Positions 10,444 through 19,464 of a stretch of 64,000 bases of DNA are shown here, piece by piece; the first letter of the stretch is position 1, and each line of letters begins with the position of its first letter. The translations under genes were made by a program, and so were the position numbers. The stretch is from Paramacrobiotus metropolitanus. Lineage: Eukaryota > Tardigrada > Eutardigrada > Parachela > Macrobiotidae. Under the pieces are notes generated by a model. It saw only the letters and a program-made list of their open reading frames with translations. It was not told the origin of the DNA and did not search any database. The stretch is taken from positions 248,001 through 312,000 of the forward strand of contig NW_026570321.1 of assembly GCF_019649055.1 (NCBI RefSeq). Direction: 5' to 3'.

Positions 10444-11177
10444 CTTTACGTCTTACAAATACAGAAATGACTTTTCAAAAACATTACAATGATGACATAC
10501 AAATTAAATGCATACTGCTAATACCGGTGCTAATTTCGTAACAGAAATAAATCAGTTTTCAATTATGTACGCAGTACCTATAGTATAGTATGTAGCAGTA
10601 CTTATTAGTTTAACTTACTGTTAGCAGATCTAAAACCGTTCGTTACGACTCGACGGGTAGGAAAGAAGTCTTTAAATGTAATGTCTACGGTCTAATATTT
10701 TACGAAATGGCTACGCGCGAGAGCCTCCCGCGCCATGAGTTTTGGGAGAGTTTTTCCCCGCCCAAAAAATTACTAACAAAAAGTTTCAATCTGTGCATTT
10801 ATTACGATATGGCAACTAATAATTACGGAAAGGTCACCTTTTATTGAAAGAAATAAAAAATCTGACCGTATCGGCGTTTCACATTTCTGATAATTCGAGT
10901 TTTCACATCTCTTAGCCGTTATGGCATCAGAACTTAAAGTGGGAAATAGATGTGAAATAGTGGGTTTTTTTTGCATTTGCGGGGATTTGGCGCTAAAAAT
11001 TTGAAATCAGTTTGCTTACAGGAAATTATCTGATTGCTCCTACACGCCACGCGAAAACATCAAAAGGTGGACTCGAAATTTACTTCCTTTGGGCAGTTAT
11101 GCCGAAGATGACCGGAAACGGCCCAAGCCATCACAAAGACAACAAAAACAGAAACATTTATGCACAGCAAGTGACAC
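10444..11177. other. Non-coding spacer
   Basis: AT-rich, no supported gene. Short frames of under 70 codons only. Confidence 0.5.
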
Positions 11178-11514
11178 ATGTTAGCGTTTAACATTTCCCC
11201 GTTTAATTCCTCCGCCTCGACAACGGCAGCGTCCGCCGTGGTTCCCTGTGACAGTTTAATCAGCTTTAAATGCGATGATGCGACGGAGGAGGAGCCCGGC
11301 AACGCAGCGGAAAATGCGGTATGGAGTGCCCGCGACGAGCCGTTGATGGATGTGGCTAATGGCGCATTACCGCATGCTAATCACATTAACGGCCTCCATC
11401 TCGCTAATGATGCCCGGATTAATAGGTACGTGTGTGCGGGGCGCGGAGGCGGCTGGGAGCGGGGACAAGTGGTGTGTTTGTTCGAATAACAGTTGTGCGT
11501 CGTTAAGAGAGGAA
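11178..11514. repeat. Repeat related to 8640-8810 (hAT-derived or captured exon)
   Basis: About 160 bases here (11,250-11,410) resemble 8640-8810; shared words include GCATGCTAATCACATTAACG against TCATGCTAATCACATTAACG and CTCCATCTCG. A plus-strand frame is open for 103 codons and meets a GTACGT donor-like site at about 11,426. A minus-strand frame is open for 80 codons. The link to the hAT element argues for transposon origin, but an exon cannot be excluded. The retroelement inserted directly to the right of it. Confidence 0.45.
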
Positions 11515-11518
11515 ATAT
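11515..11518. repeat. Target-site duplication ATAT (left)
   Basis: Four bases directly left of the downstream LTR. They equal the four bases directly right of the upstream LTR (22,374-22,377). A 4-bp duplication is usual for Ty3/gypsy integrases. Confidence 0.8.
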
Positions 11519-11837
11519 TGTAGCGTATTGGCTACTAACTGTATGAATCGTTATGCAATCGAACGGCGAATTCTCAATTGTACTCGTATTTATTCGGAAA
11601 TTGCAATTCGGAAAGTCGGAAAGTTGGAAGTGAGTAAAGCTTCCTCTGACCAGTGGCCAGCTAAACACATGCACACTAAGAAACGTTCAAGGAATGCCCA
11701 AAGGCGATTCTAGTGAATGTCCACACCTTTGCTCAGAAGATGCACAAATAGGAAAACAGGAATAACCATTAGCTGTACTCGTATGAATATACACGTATAC
11801 ACACAGAATGTGCGGATGTTAACGTACAAGCGGTCCA
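11519..11837 (-). repeat. Downstream (3') LTR of the retroelement
   Basis: 319 bp, nearly identical to 22,055-22,373. Differences seen: one base each in the CTAAAC/CTCAAC and AAACG/AAATG contexts, two in GCGGATGTT/GCCGATTTT, and two at the end (GGTCCA/GTTACA). Confidence 0.93.
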
Positions 11838-11850
11838 TTGCCCCCATATG
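11838..11850 (-). promoter_or_regulatory. Polypurine tract
   Basis: The minus strand reads ATGGGGGCAA directly before the downstream LTR, the position expected for plus-strand priming. It is short and contains a C. Confidence 0.6.
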
Positions 11851-12060
11851 AATCTGAGACGTCCCCGTCGAAGCCAAACAAAACAAAACAGTTAACAGGA
11901 ATACATAAAACGCAGGAATGTTGAGAACGATTAAGACAGGAGATATTAACACTAAATCCTGAAACGTAACGTCCATTAGGAAATCCAATTAAGTAATCCG
12001 GTAGCCGTAATGAGAATCCATTATCCATATCCTTAGATGAACTGGAACCACTATGAGTGG

Positions 12061-15000
12061 TTAACGGGGATAGCGCACCAATATACGTCGTGGCTGCGGC
12101 GGCTCCAATTGTGGCTGAGAAATAAACGGGATAATGACATCGTCCGGTTGAGCGCGATATGAGACAGAGGGAACGGGCGCATCATATGTTGCATTCCGCA
12201 CTGGTCTGTTATTTCGTACACCTGCGGAAGACTTAAAACAAAATGAACAACACGCCCGCAAGCAGGCAAAACAGCACCGAAAACATCCAGTGCGAATGCC
12301 GACATAGGGAATGCCGACAGTTATTGCAAGTGACACAATCCCTACAGATACAGATTTTATCCTTTCAATAACAGACATATGTACTGTAGCTGTTTCCAGT
12401 TGATTAGGGTTCAACATTAATTCATTAAAAACTGCCGATTTCGAATTTTGTAACAAAGCTGACAATTCTGCTATCATATTTAGAGAAAAAGATTCTTTAT
12501 TAGAAAATTCGGACATTGATTTAAAAACGTGATCAACAGGAGAAATATAATAAGAACGCATATGTACTGAAGCGGCTGACTGTGTAATTTGTAAAGGGAA
12601 CCAACTGGAATTATTAAAGTAATACGCTATACCGTGGAAATTTGTTATGCCGTTATTCCAAAAACAACTAGAGAAAGGATGTAAGGTATACCCATCTTTA
12701 CCAATAGTAAAATTTTTGTGATTTATTATAGTTACTGGTTCAGGGCCGCATTTCGTATATCTACTAGCGAAAGTTACATTTAGCGTCTTACAAATACGAA
12801 GTATCGCTGTTTCTCTAAAAACATCTAAATGATGACATAGCGGAAAGTTAAATGCATGAGCTGCTAATACCGGCGATAATTTCGATAACAGAAATAAATC
12901 AGTTTTCTTATTCTGTCGCGCTTTACAAAATAAAGTATTAGTTTCACTTATTAGGGTATTAACTTGATCTGTTACAGTATCTAATAACCATTGATTATGC
13001 TGATGTACAGAAGAGGAGTAATATACCTGCATTCGTACTGTCAATTTTGAAATATCTACATGTTCAACAACACCCGGAGTACTTAGGAGTAGTGGTTTAC
13101 GAGTAGAGTAATTAAAAATTTGCAAGATCAAGGTCTGATCATTAAGTAGCGGATAACTTGTAATATTTGTTGCCGGGCAATCGGAAACGACCGAGGCGTT
13201 AAAGTATATATCAGTTTGTCTGAACTTGTCTCTGACATATATAGAGTAGTCAGTTTTTACTAAAACACCTGAACCTTCATGAAGTTTTGCAAACTTTTCA
13301 CAACTGCGTTGTTCGCGTGCCTGAGTATTGGGCTGCCACACATATGTAGTGTGTCCATGCGTACCATATCCCGCAGAATAATGGCCGGAGAGGTTACCCT
13401 GCACGGAGGTCACGACGCTGTTGTCGTGGCTCCGCTCGAGGGTAACCTCCTCAAAAAGACAGTTTGTAGATTTGTATTCACTATTTCGCAACCATTTGGC
13501 AGTACCATTTGGTTGTGCCTCGAACCGAAAACCGTTGCCATCGTGCAATATAGTATTGCCACTACAGTCTAGAGTTTGTACTAAGTGCCAGCAGTCCGCT
13601 GGTCCTACTGCAACTGGGTATGAACGATCGTAAGTATCCGTACTACCCCAAAAGAATTCATTGATAAATAATACATTTACCCAAATCCGACATGCATAGC
13701 CTACAAATGTAGGCGTATTACTTACCACAGAGTAAAGATGGTAATATACCGGAAGTTGAACGTCCGTGTGGGAGTCGGGGACATGACAGCTGTCGTACGT
13801 ACTCATATCAAACACTCCCAAAAAGCGCGGTGCTTGACAGTCACACGCAGAGATTGTGTGAGCGCCCGCGCGATGCAAAATTAGCGATACCAATAGAAAC
13901 AACGCAACATTTGCAATTAATTTCGGCGCACGGAATATAGACGTTTCGAACGGAGGCGGCGGTTGCGGCACTGGTGCCGTCTCAAGCAGTTTTGGTGCTC
14001 TACGTGGTGATCTGTTATCGATGGGTACCCAAAACGCGGACACTGAAAAATCGCCGCTATAAACACAAGTATGGTAGGGTGTAACTGTTAGAATAAAATT
14101 GTTTACAATCTCCAGCTTCTCCTCTGGAGAGCACTGATAATCCGGTTCATAATTTTCTAAAATATAAAGCCTTGCTTCCAACTCGGTTCTAACGTAATTC
14201 GCCACAAATTCTTCGCCATTTTTAGGGAAGTAAAATCCATAGTTTAATGGCCGCTCTCCGTCGCAGAGAAAGGAATATGGATTTAATAATGGGTGATCGA
14301 TGGAGTCTGAAGTAACAACGATACGCGTCGGCGTATTTATAAACTCCTCGTAACCTGGCAGGTCGTGGCCCGCAATCAGGACGGCCTGATCCAGGATTAA
14401 GTTTTCTAGCTCTCGCGGGGAACACCCCGGTAGTGCTAGACCTTGGATACGTCGTTCGGAATACATTTGTAAGTTATTTAGCTGGTGAATTAGCCGGTCG
14501 GGTGGTCGCGTCTGGCGCGTGCTGTGCCGCTGTATTCTATTCTCAGGTTCTCCTGCCGATATATTAGGATTATCATTTAGCGCGTATAATATATCGCTAT
14601 CACTGTCACTGTCAGAAGACGCAGAGTATTCTGAGGATTGTTTTATATCAACCTCTGAATCGGAAGTAAACACTGATCTATCTTCAAAAACTCTAAGTCG
14701 CGAGATGTGCGCTATTTCTTGCTTTTTGGCGCCTTTTATATTTTCTAGTAGGAAAGTCACTGGACCTAATTGTTTAATTATTTTATAAGGACCTCTAAAC
14801 ATATGTGTTAATTTTTTACTAGTTTTTACTTTAAAGGTAGGTTTATGTAACAGAACTAGGCCTCCTACTTTAAAAGCTGTATTTTCTTTCAGAAACTGAT
14901 TTTGATAACTAAGGTTTTGATTCTGAGAATGTTCTACATTTGCTATGACTAGCTCAGAAATTTCTGAAAACCTGTCGTAAAGATTGCGCGATGTCAACGT

Positions 15001-15126
15001 GGCATCGGTAGGTAAGACTAAATCGACTGGTAATATAGGTTCTCTTCCGAACATGAGAAAATATGGGGTAAATTTGGTAGTACTATGCAGTGCTGTATTA
15101 TAGGCATAAATCGCATAACCTAGCAC
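12061..15126 (-). CDS. env: Integrase C-terminus joined in frame to an envelope-like protein
   Basis: 1021 codons. The first ~170 residues finish the integrase, including a GPY/F module (RGPYKIIKQLGPVTFLLEN). After a variable linker, a hydrophobic segment at about residues 402-420 (13,920-13,860) could act as the signal peptide of an envelope glycoprotein. The following ~480 residues are rich in Cys and in N-glycosylation sites (many NxS/T). A hydrophobic membrane-anchor-like segment near 12,370-12,300 is followed by a Cys-rich cytoplasmic tail. It does not show the obvious baculovirus-F hallmarks of classic errantiviruses, and I cannot assign its viral source. The envelope was probably expressed from a spliced message. 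This is an old viral gene in a genome; it is described only. Confidence 0.85.
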   Translation of the reverse strand: MLGYAIYAYNTALHSTTKFTPYFLMFGREPILPVDLVLPTDATLTSRNLYDRFSEISELVIANVEHSQNQNLSYQNQFLKENTAFKVGGLVLLHKPTFKVKTSKKLTHMFRGPYKIIKQLGPVTFLLENIKGAKKQEIAHISRLRVFEDRSVFTSDSEVDIKQSSEYSASSDSDSDSDILYALNDNPNISAGEPENRIQRHSTRQTRPPDRLIHQLNNLQMYSERRIQGLALPGCSPRELENLILDQAVLIAGHDLPGYEEFINTPTRIVVTSDSIDHPLLNPYSFLCDGERPLNYGFYFPKNGEEFVANYVRTELEARLYILENYEPDYQCSPEEKLEIVNNFILTVTPYHTCVYSGDFSVSAFWVPIDNRSPRRAPKLLETAPVPQPPPPFETSIFRAPKLIANVALFLLVSLILHRAGAHTISACDCQAPRFLGVFDMSTYDSCHVPDSHTDVQLPVYYHLYSVVSNTPTFVGYACRIWVNVLFINEFFWGSTDTYDRSYPVAVGPADCWHLVQTLDCSGNTILHDGNGFRFEAQPNGTAKWLRNSEYKSTNCLFEEVTLERSHDNSVVTSVQGNLSGHYSAGYGTHGHTTYVWQPNTQAREQRSCEKFAKLHEGSGVLVKTDYSIYVRDKFRQTDIYFNASVVSDCPATNITSYPLLNDQTLILQIFNYSTRKPLLLSTPGVVEHVDISKLTVRMQVYYSSSVHQHNQWLLDTVTDQVNTLISETNTLFCKARQNKKTDLFLLSKLSPVLAAHAFNFPLCHHLDVFRETAILRICKTLNVTFASRYTKCGPEPVTIINHKNFTIGKDGYTLHPFSSCFWNNGITNFHGIAYYFNNSSWFPLQITQSAASVHMRSYYISPVDHVFKSMSEFSNKESFSLNMIAELSALLQNSKSAVFNELMLNPNQLETATVHMSVIERIKSVSVGIVSLAITVGIPYVGIRTGCFRCCFACLRACCSFCFKSSAGVRNNRPVRNATYDAPVPSVSYRAQPDDVIIPFISQPQLEPPQPRRILVRYPR

Positions 15127-15139
15127 TAAGCACCAGTCT

Positions 15140-16408
15140 TTATGATAAGTGTATATATTTTGACACTATTTCTTGCACGCTCCGGTTGACACGCTCAACC
15201 GGAGAGTTTGCCTGTGAATGGTATGGTGATGAATGCACATGAGAAAGATTTAGTAACTGTAATACTTGGTCAAAAATTCGATTTGTAAATTCTAAACCGT
15301 TGTCGGATACTATCTTCCTTGATAACGAAAATATTAATAAAACGTTACTGATTAGAAAATTAGCGATCTCCGTCGCTTCTTTAGTTTTGAGTGCACCAGC
15401 AATAGCATACTTTGAAAAATGGTCAACAGCTAATATAATATACTTATATCCATTATAAGACAACGGAAGAGGGCCCATTAAATCTACTGAAATAGTTTCG
15501 AAGGGAAATTTCCTTATGGAATAATTTTGTAATAAACCTACTTGGGTTTGGTTATTTACGTTACGCGTCTGACACGTTAGACAACTAGAAACATATAATC
15601 GAACAGAAGTTACTATATTTCGCCAGTAAAATCGATTTTTAATTCTTTTCCACGTTTTAGTGAACCCTAGATGGCCGGACATTTTATCGTCATGAGATAA
15701 AGCGAGCACCTGCCTACGTAGCTTTTTTGGAACGTAAAGTAATTGATATATTTCCCTTTGACGAATAAAATGTTTAAATAACATGTCGTCCTTGAGGGTG
15801 TACGAACGAATATCCTTTTTCTCCTGCTCCGTCAGAGAATTGATGGGAGCCTCGAGTAGCTTGATTATTTTAAAAATTGCTTTGTCTTCTCGCTGTAAAG
15901 CCGGCAGATCATAAGCTTCTAATACGTATAAGGGATGAAGGGAATTTTCGACTGCAATATCTTTAGTGGGGCAGCGACTGAGACAGTCGGCATCCCCATG
16001 ATTTTTACCACTGTTGTAAAGGATAGTTATTTTGTACTCTGCTAAAAATAGTGACCATTTGTTTAATTTATTATTATTAAAGTTAGTACTAAGTAGATAA
16101 CATAAGGCATGGTGATCAGTTACTACTGTCACCATGCCTGATATTAGATAAGGCCTAAATTTTACAAAACTCCAGTAGACTGCAAAACATTCGCGCTCTG
16201 TCGCACACCACCGTTGCTCGGTGTGCGACAGTCTGCGGCTGGCATAAGCTATTGGATGTAATACCTTCTCAAACTCTTGGAGAAGTACTACTCCAATTCC
16301 ATAGCCGGAAGCGTCGGTATGAATAGTTACCGGCGCTCCGGGAATATAATGCCTTAATATAGGAGACGACATCAGACAGTCCTTAAAGTATTGCAACGCT
16401 GTTTCTTG
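15140..16408 (-). CDS. pol: Retroelement pol, RNase H and integrase core
   Basis: Continues in frame past the TAG. RNase H is seen as TDASGYGIGVVL, ERECFAVYWS and TDHHAL. The integrase zinc-binding region is visible (HLGFTKTWKRI, then CLTCQ). The catalytic core shows the D, D and E residues in contexts SVDLMGPLP, SDNGLEF and HSQANSPVERVN. The frame ends at about 15,140 and homology resumes one base shifted in the next frame, a third +1 type break. Confidence 0.93.
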   Translation of the reverse strand, partial: QETALQYFKDCLMSSPILRHYIPGAPVTIHTDASGYGIGVVLLQEFEKVLHPIAYASRRLSHTEQRWCATERECFAVYWSFVKFRPYLISGMVTVVTDHHALCYLLSTNFNNNKLNKWSLFLAEYKITILYNSGKNHGDADCLSRCPTKDIAVENSLHPLYVLEAYDLPALQREDKAIFKIIKLLEAPINSLTEQEKKDIRSYTLKDDMLFKHFIRQREIYQLLYVPKKLRRQVLALSHDDKMSGHLGFTKTWKRIKNRFYWRNIVTSVRLYVSSCLTCQTRNVNNQTQVGLLQNYSIRKFPFETISVDLMGPLPLSYNGYKYIILAVDHFSKYAIAGALKTKEATEIANFLISNVLLIFSLSRKIVSDNGLEFTNRIFDQVLQLLNLSHVHSSPYHSQANSPVERVNRSVQEIVSKYIHLS

Positions 16409-17068
16409 CTACACGCCCCATACAAAAGGAGTATCCTTCCGATCAAGTTTGCTAAGAGGAGCAGCAATCGTAGAGAAATTTTTTATATGCTTACGAAAGT
16501 AGTTAATTTTTCCGATTATGGTTTTTGATTCTTTTATATTTTTAGGTGATGGTATTGCAAGGATAGCTCTTACCTTATCGGGATCAGGTTGAACGCCCGT
16601 AGGACTAACTAGGAACCCTAGCAGCCTGACCTCGTCGCTCACAAAAACACATTTTTCGGGATTTAAAATTAAATTAGCATCCTGTAGTCGGCTTAAAACG
16701 AGTCCTAGATGCTGTATGTGTTCGTCGAAAGTTTTACTGTAGATGACAATGTCATCTATGTATGCTAGTACAAAATTCCATAAATACCCTGAGAATACTG
16801 TGTTCATAGTACATTGAAAAACACTAGGCGCGTTGCAGAGGCCAAATGGGACTACCTTATAATGGAAATGCTGCCCATTAACAATGAAACCTGTTTTTTC
16901 ACGTGCATTCGTGGAGAGAGGAATTTGATGATAACCGCTTTTAAGATCTAAGGTTGTAAAGAACATACACCCACTTAACGCGTCGAGTATATCGTCTATA
17001 CGAGGTATAAGATAGGCCATCTTCTTAGTTATTGAATTTAGTTTAGAGTAGTTTACGACAAAACGCAT
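16409..17068 (-). CDS. pol: Retroelement pol, reverse transcriptase core
   Basis: The palm and fingers of a Ty3/gypsy reverse transcriptase are clear: FTTLDLKSGYHQIPL, then GLCNAPSVFQ, then the catalytic YIDD in LAYIDDIVIYSK (near 16,755), and the LGFLVSPTGV and FRKHIKNFS motifs. The frame stops at a TAG just after the FVW motif. Homology continues in the same frame beyond that TAG, so the stop is an in-frame nonsense codon and not the natural end. Confidence 0.93.
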   Translation of the reverse strand: MRFVVNYSKLNSITKKMAYLIPRIDDILDALSGCMFFTTLDLKSGYHQIPLSTNAREKTGFIVNGQHFHYKVVPFGLCNAPSVFQCTMNTVFSGYLWNFVLAYIDDIVIYSKTFDEHIQHLGLVLSRLQDANLILNPEKCVFVSDEVRLLGFLVSPTGVQPDPDKVRAILAIPSPKNIKESKTIIGKINYFRKHIKNFSTIAAPLSKLDRKDTPFVWGV

Positions 17069-17678
17069 GTTTTTTATTTTTCTTAGGTACTAAAAATGCT
17101 GGTGAAGCCCACGGGTTGAAAGAGTATTCAATTAGGTCTAATTTCAGTAGCTCATTAATCTGCTCTTGAATGTGCTGCCGTTCTGTCATGTTGGTTCTAT
17201 ACGGTGCACAGTTAACCGGCATGTGTGTACCAGTGTCAATATCCATTTGAAAATTCAAAGCGCAACCTAAAGGTTTTTTATTCGAGGGAAAGGCATTTTT
17301 GTGAAATTTTAAAAGATTTAATAAAGCCATTTTCTGGTTAGTCGAGATGTTTGTACCAATAGTTAAAGAGCCAAATTTAAATTCGTTGTCTGCATCAATA
17401 TATGTCTGGTTAATAAAATCAGAATCAGATAGAGCAGGTGAAACTATTTCTGTAATAGCCGGTGTAGCTTTATTAATCGTTAGATACTGCCGAGAAGAAT
17501 AAATTTCACGTGTACCGCAATTAAATATAATACCAAAAAGTCCTAATGTGGGGAAGCCTAAAATCACGTCCTTATCGTGACCTAGTGTAGGTAAAACGTT
17601 AATTGTAATTGATTCCGTTATTCCAAATAGCGTTACTGATGCTACTACGGTCCCCCGAATGGAAACCAGTGCCGTCAA
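17043..17678 (-). CDS. pol: Retroelement pol, protease end and start of reverse transcriptase
   Basis: Continues the protease (HDKDVILGFPTL resembles the second protease signature, with the usual ILG pattern) and enters the reverse transcriptase, with the PYR and NELLKLDLIEYS...WASPAFLVPKK motifs. The frame leaves homology after a run of A residues at about 17,065, where the next frame begins. This is again a +1 type break, next to a homopolymer. The part on its own would not give an active enzyme. Confidence 0.88.
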   Translation of the reverse strand: MTALVSIRGTVVASVTLFGITESITINVLPTLGHDKDVILGFPTLGLFGIIFNCGTREIYSSRQYLTINKATPAITEIVSPALSDSDFINQTYIDADNEFKFGSLTIGTNISTNQKMALLNLLKFHKNAFPSNKKPLGCALNFQMDIDTGTHMPVNCAPYRTNMTERQHIQEQINELLKLDLIEYSFNPWASPAFLVPKKNKKHAFCRKLL

Positions 17679-19464
17679 TTAGGATAACTTTCTGAGTTAC
17701 GCTATCTAGTAATAGTCCGCACTTATTTAGCACATACATAGAACATACATTAATACCTGCGCCGGTATCTAGCAAGGTTCGGCAGCTATAATTATTAACA
17801 GTTGCTTCAACGATCGGCAACTCGATCTGCAGTTTCACTTCTGAATTAATTACGTTACCTTGCTGGTACCCAATAGAATTTAAAGGTCTGGGCGTATATA
17901 CCGCGTTTGTGAGAGGTTGAAAATTATTTTGTGCATTTGGGTTATGATGATTTGGTTGTGGGTGAGAACTCGTTTCCGCTCGCATATTTTGAGTGCTAAT
18001 TTGAGCGTTTTGGCGTCCACGGCACAGGTCCGTGGAGTGACCATACCTTTTGTGGAAATCACAATAGGGCCTATTAGCTATTGACCTCGTAAAATGGTTC
18101 AGGTTAGGAGCACTGTGCGAATTAAAAGAGGCCTGTTTATTGTTTGGGTTATTATTATTATTGTTGATGTTGCAGTATCGGCTAGTGTGACCCGGCTGGT
18201 TGCACTTATAGCAAATATTGTTATAATTATTAGGATTATTATAGTTATTGAGATTAGTGTAGTTATTATTATTATAGCTATTATTGTTTTCGGAAAACTG
18301 TCTACTTTTGGTACGACACTCGTTTTCGGAGTGTCCAAACCGTCCACAAAATGAACACCGTTTGTTATTGAAGCCGGCCGCGTGGGAGTGCGGGCGCCGG
18401 CGACAGTTATCCAGATTAAGACCTGGCATGCGACAATGAGTGCAGTATTTAGCATGAGAAGTACCTGGACCTGAGCTATGATAGGGAGAGCGCCGGCGAC
18501 ACTGAGAAATTTTATGGCCGATACGTTTACAGTAAGTACAAAAAATACTACTAGTGTTACGTAAAGATTTAGCATGAAATTTGTTTAATGCATAATGTTT
18601 ATCGTAATATTTATTTTCAACGTCGGGTAATGTGACCTGCTCTACCGGAGCCATATCTACATCAAAAAGTTTGCGACGCATTAAGCGCTGTAGTTCAAAC
18701 ACTGTGTTACAATCTGATAGAAACTCCTCCGGCGTCTTGGATTTCATCGGTAAAACCTTCTCGAGAAGGTCACCGTGCAGCCCTCTGGTTAGATGATCGA
18801 CTTTCTCGCTATCATCCATCATTGGATTCACTGAGTTACACATGTACAGAACATCATTAACGTAGTCTGTTACATTTTCGTTTTCTTTTATTTTTCTATT
18901 GCGTAGCTGTCGTTTCATGTTTTTAATAAAATCTAGGGGACGGAATTGATTTGTGAGAGCTGCCTCCAAGAGATCCCGATCATCGGCCGTGCCGACGTCG
19001 TTCGCTCGTAGTTTAATATACCAACTACGAGCGAAAGATTCGACGTACATAGGAAAACGTTTGCACTTTTTCTCACTCGACCAATCATTAGCAAAGGCTG
19101 TTAAATTGAAGTGTTCAAGCCAAGCAGTAACATTTTCGCCTGCCTTTCCACCAAATCTTGAAATTTCTACCGTTGTTCCCAGGCCCGTACGCTCAAGCGC
19201 GCGGGTCAACGCGTCAATCTCTACAACATCGGCGTAGCGCACCGCACCAATCCGGCCTGCAGAGATGGGGTGATCATCACCTGGCAGGCCGGCCCGACTA
19301 TAGACGCGTACTCTGTCGTTTGATGTAGGATGCGGCGTAGGCGCACGATGCTGATCCGGATCAACCGACCGTTCGCGGCGATCTTGATTCTCGATTTCTT
19401 CCATTCGTTTGCGAAAAGATGATCGCAAATTGTTAAAAGTGTCTTTCAGAGTATCTCTGATCAT
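17599..19464 (-). CDS. gag: Retroelement Gag with zinc-knuckle array and start of protease
   Basis: 621 codons from an ATG at 19,464. Residues about 100-290 match the Ty3-type retrotransposon Gag core. Then come CCHC knuckles: CTYCKRIGHKISQC, CSFCGRFGHSENEC and CYKCNQPGHTSRYC are canonical; CTHCRMPGLNLDNC lacks the His; CDFHKRYGHSTDLC has His for the second Cys. The linkers are extremely Asn-rich. The end of the frame enters an aspartic protease (LLDTGAG). After that the frame leaves the homology near 17,660 and the next frame takes over, overlapping by about 80 bases. The break needs one extra base to be skipped, either by +1 frameshifting or because of an indel. The product would be the structural polyprotein of virus-like particles. 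Confidence 0.93.
   Translation of the reverse strand: MIRDTLKDTFNNLRSSFRKRMEEIENQDRRERSVDPDQHRAPTPHPTSNDRVRVYSRAGLPGDDHPISAGRIGAVRYADVVEIDALTRALERTGLGTTVEISRFGGKAGENVTAWLEHFNLTAFANDWSSEKKCKRFPMYVESFARSWYIKLRANDVGTADDRDLLEAALTNQFRPLDFIKNMKRQLRNRKIKENENVTDYVNDVLYMCNSVNPMMDDSEKVDHLTRGLHGDLLEKVLPMKSKTPEEFLSDCNTVFELQRLMRRKLFDVDMAPVEQVTLPDVENKYYDKHYALNKFHAKSLRNTSSIFCTYCKRIGHKISQCRRRSPYHSSGPGTSHAKYCTHCRMPGLNLDNCRRRPHSHAAGFNNKRCSFCGRFGHSENECRTKSRQFSENNNSYNNNNYTNLNNYNNPNNYNNICYKCNQPGHTSRYCNINNNNNNPNNKQASFNSHSAPNLNHFTRSIANRPYCDFHKRYGHSTDLCRGRQNAQISTQNMRAETSSHPQPNHHNPNAQNNFQPLTNAVYTPRPLNSIGYQQGNVINSEVKLQIELPIVEATVNNYSCRTLLDTGAGINVCSMYVLNKCGLLLDSVTQKVILIDGTGFHSGDRSSISNAIWNNGINYN

Noticed and set aside
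18094-18575. Hydrophobic frames on both strands (Ile/Val-rich, 86 and 158 codons)
   Set aside because: They are shadows of the AAT-repeat, Asn-rich part of gag; the Ile/Val runs come from reading ATT/TTA repeats.
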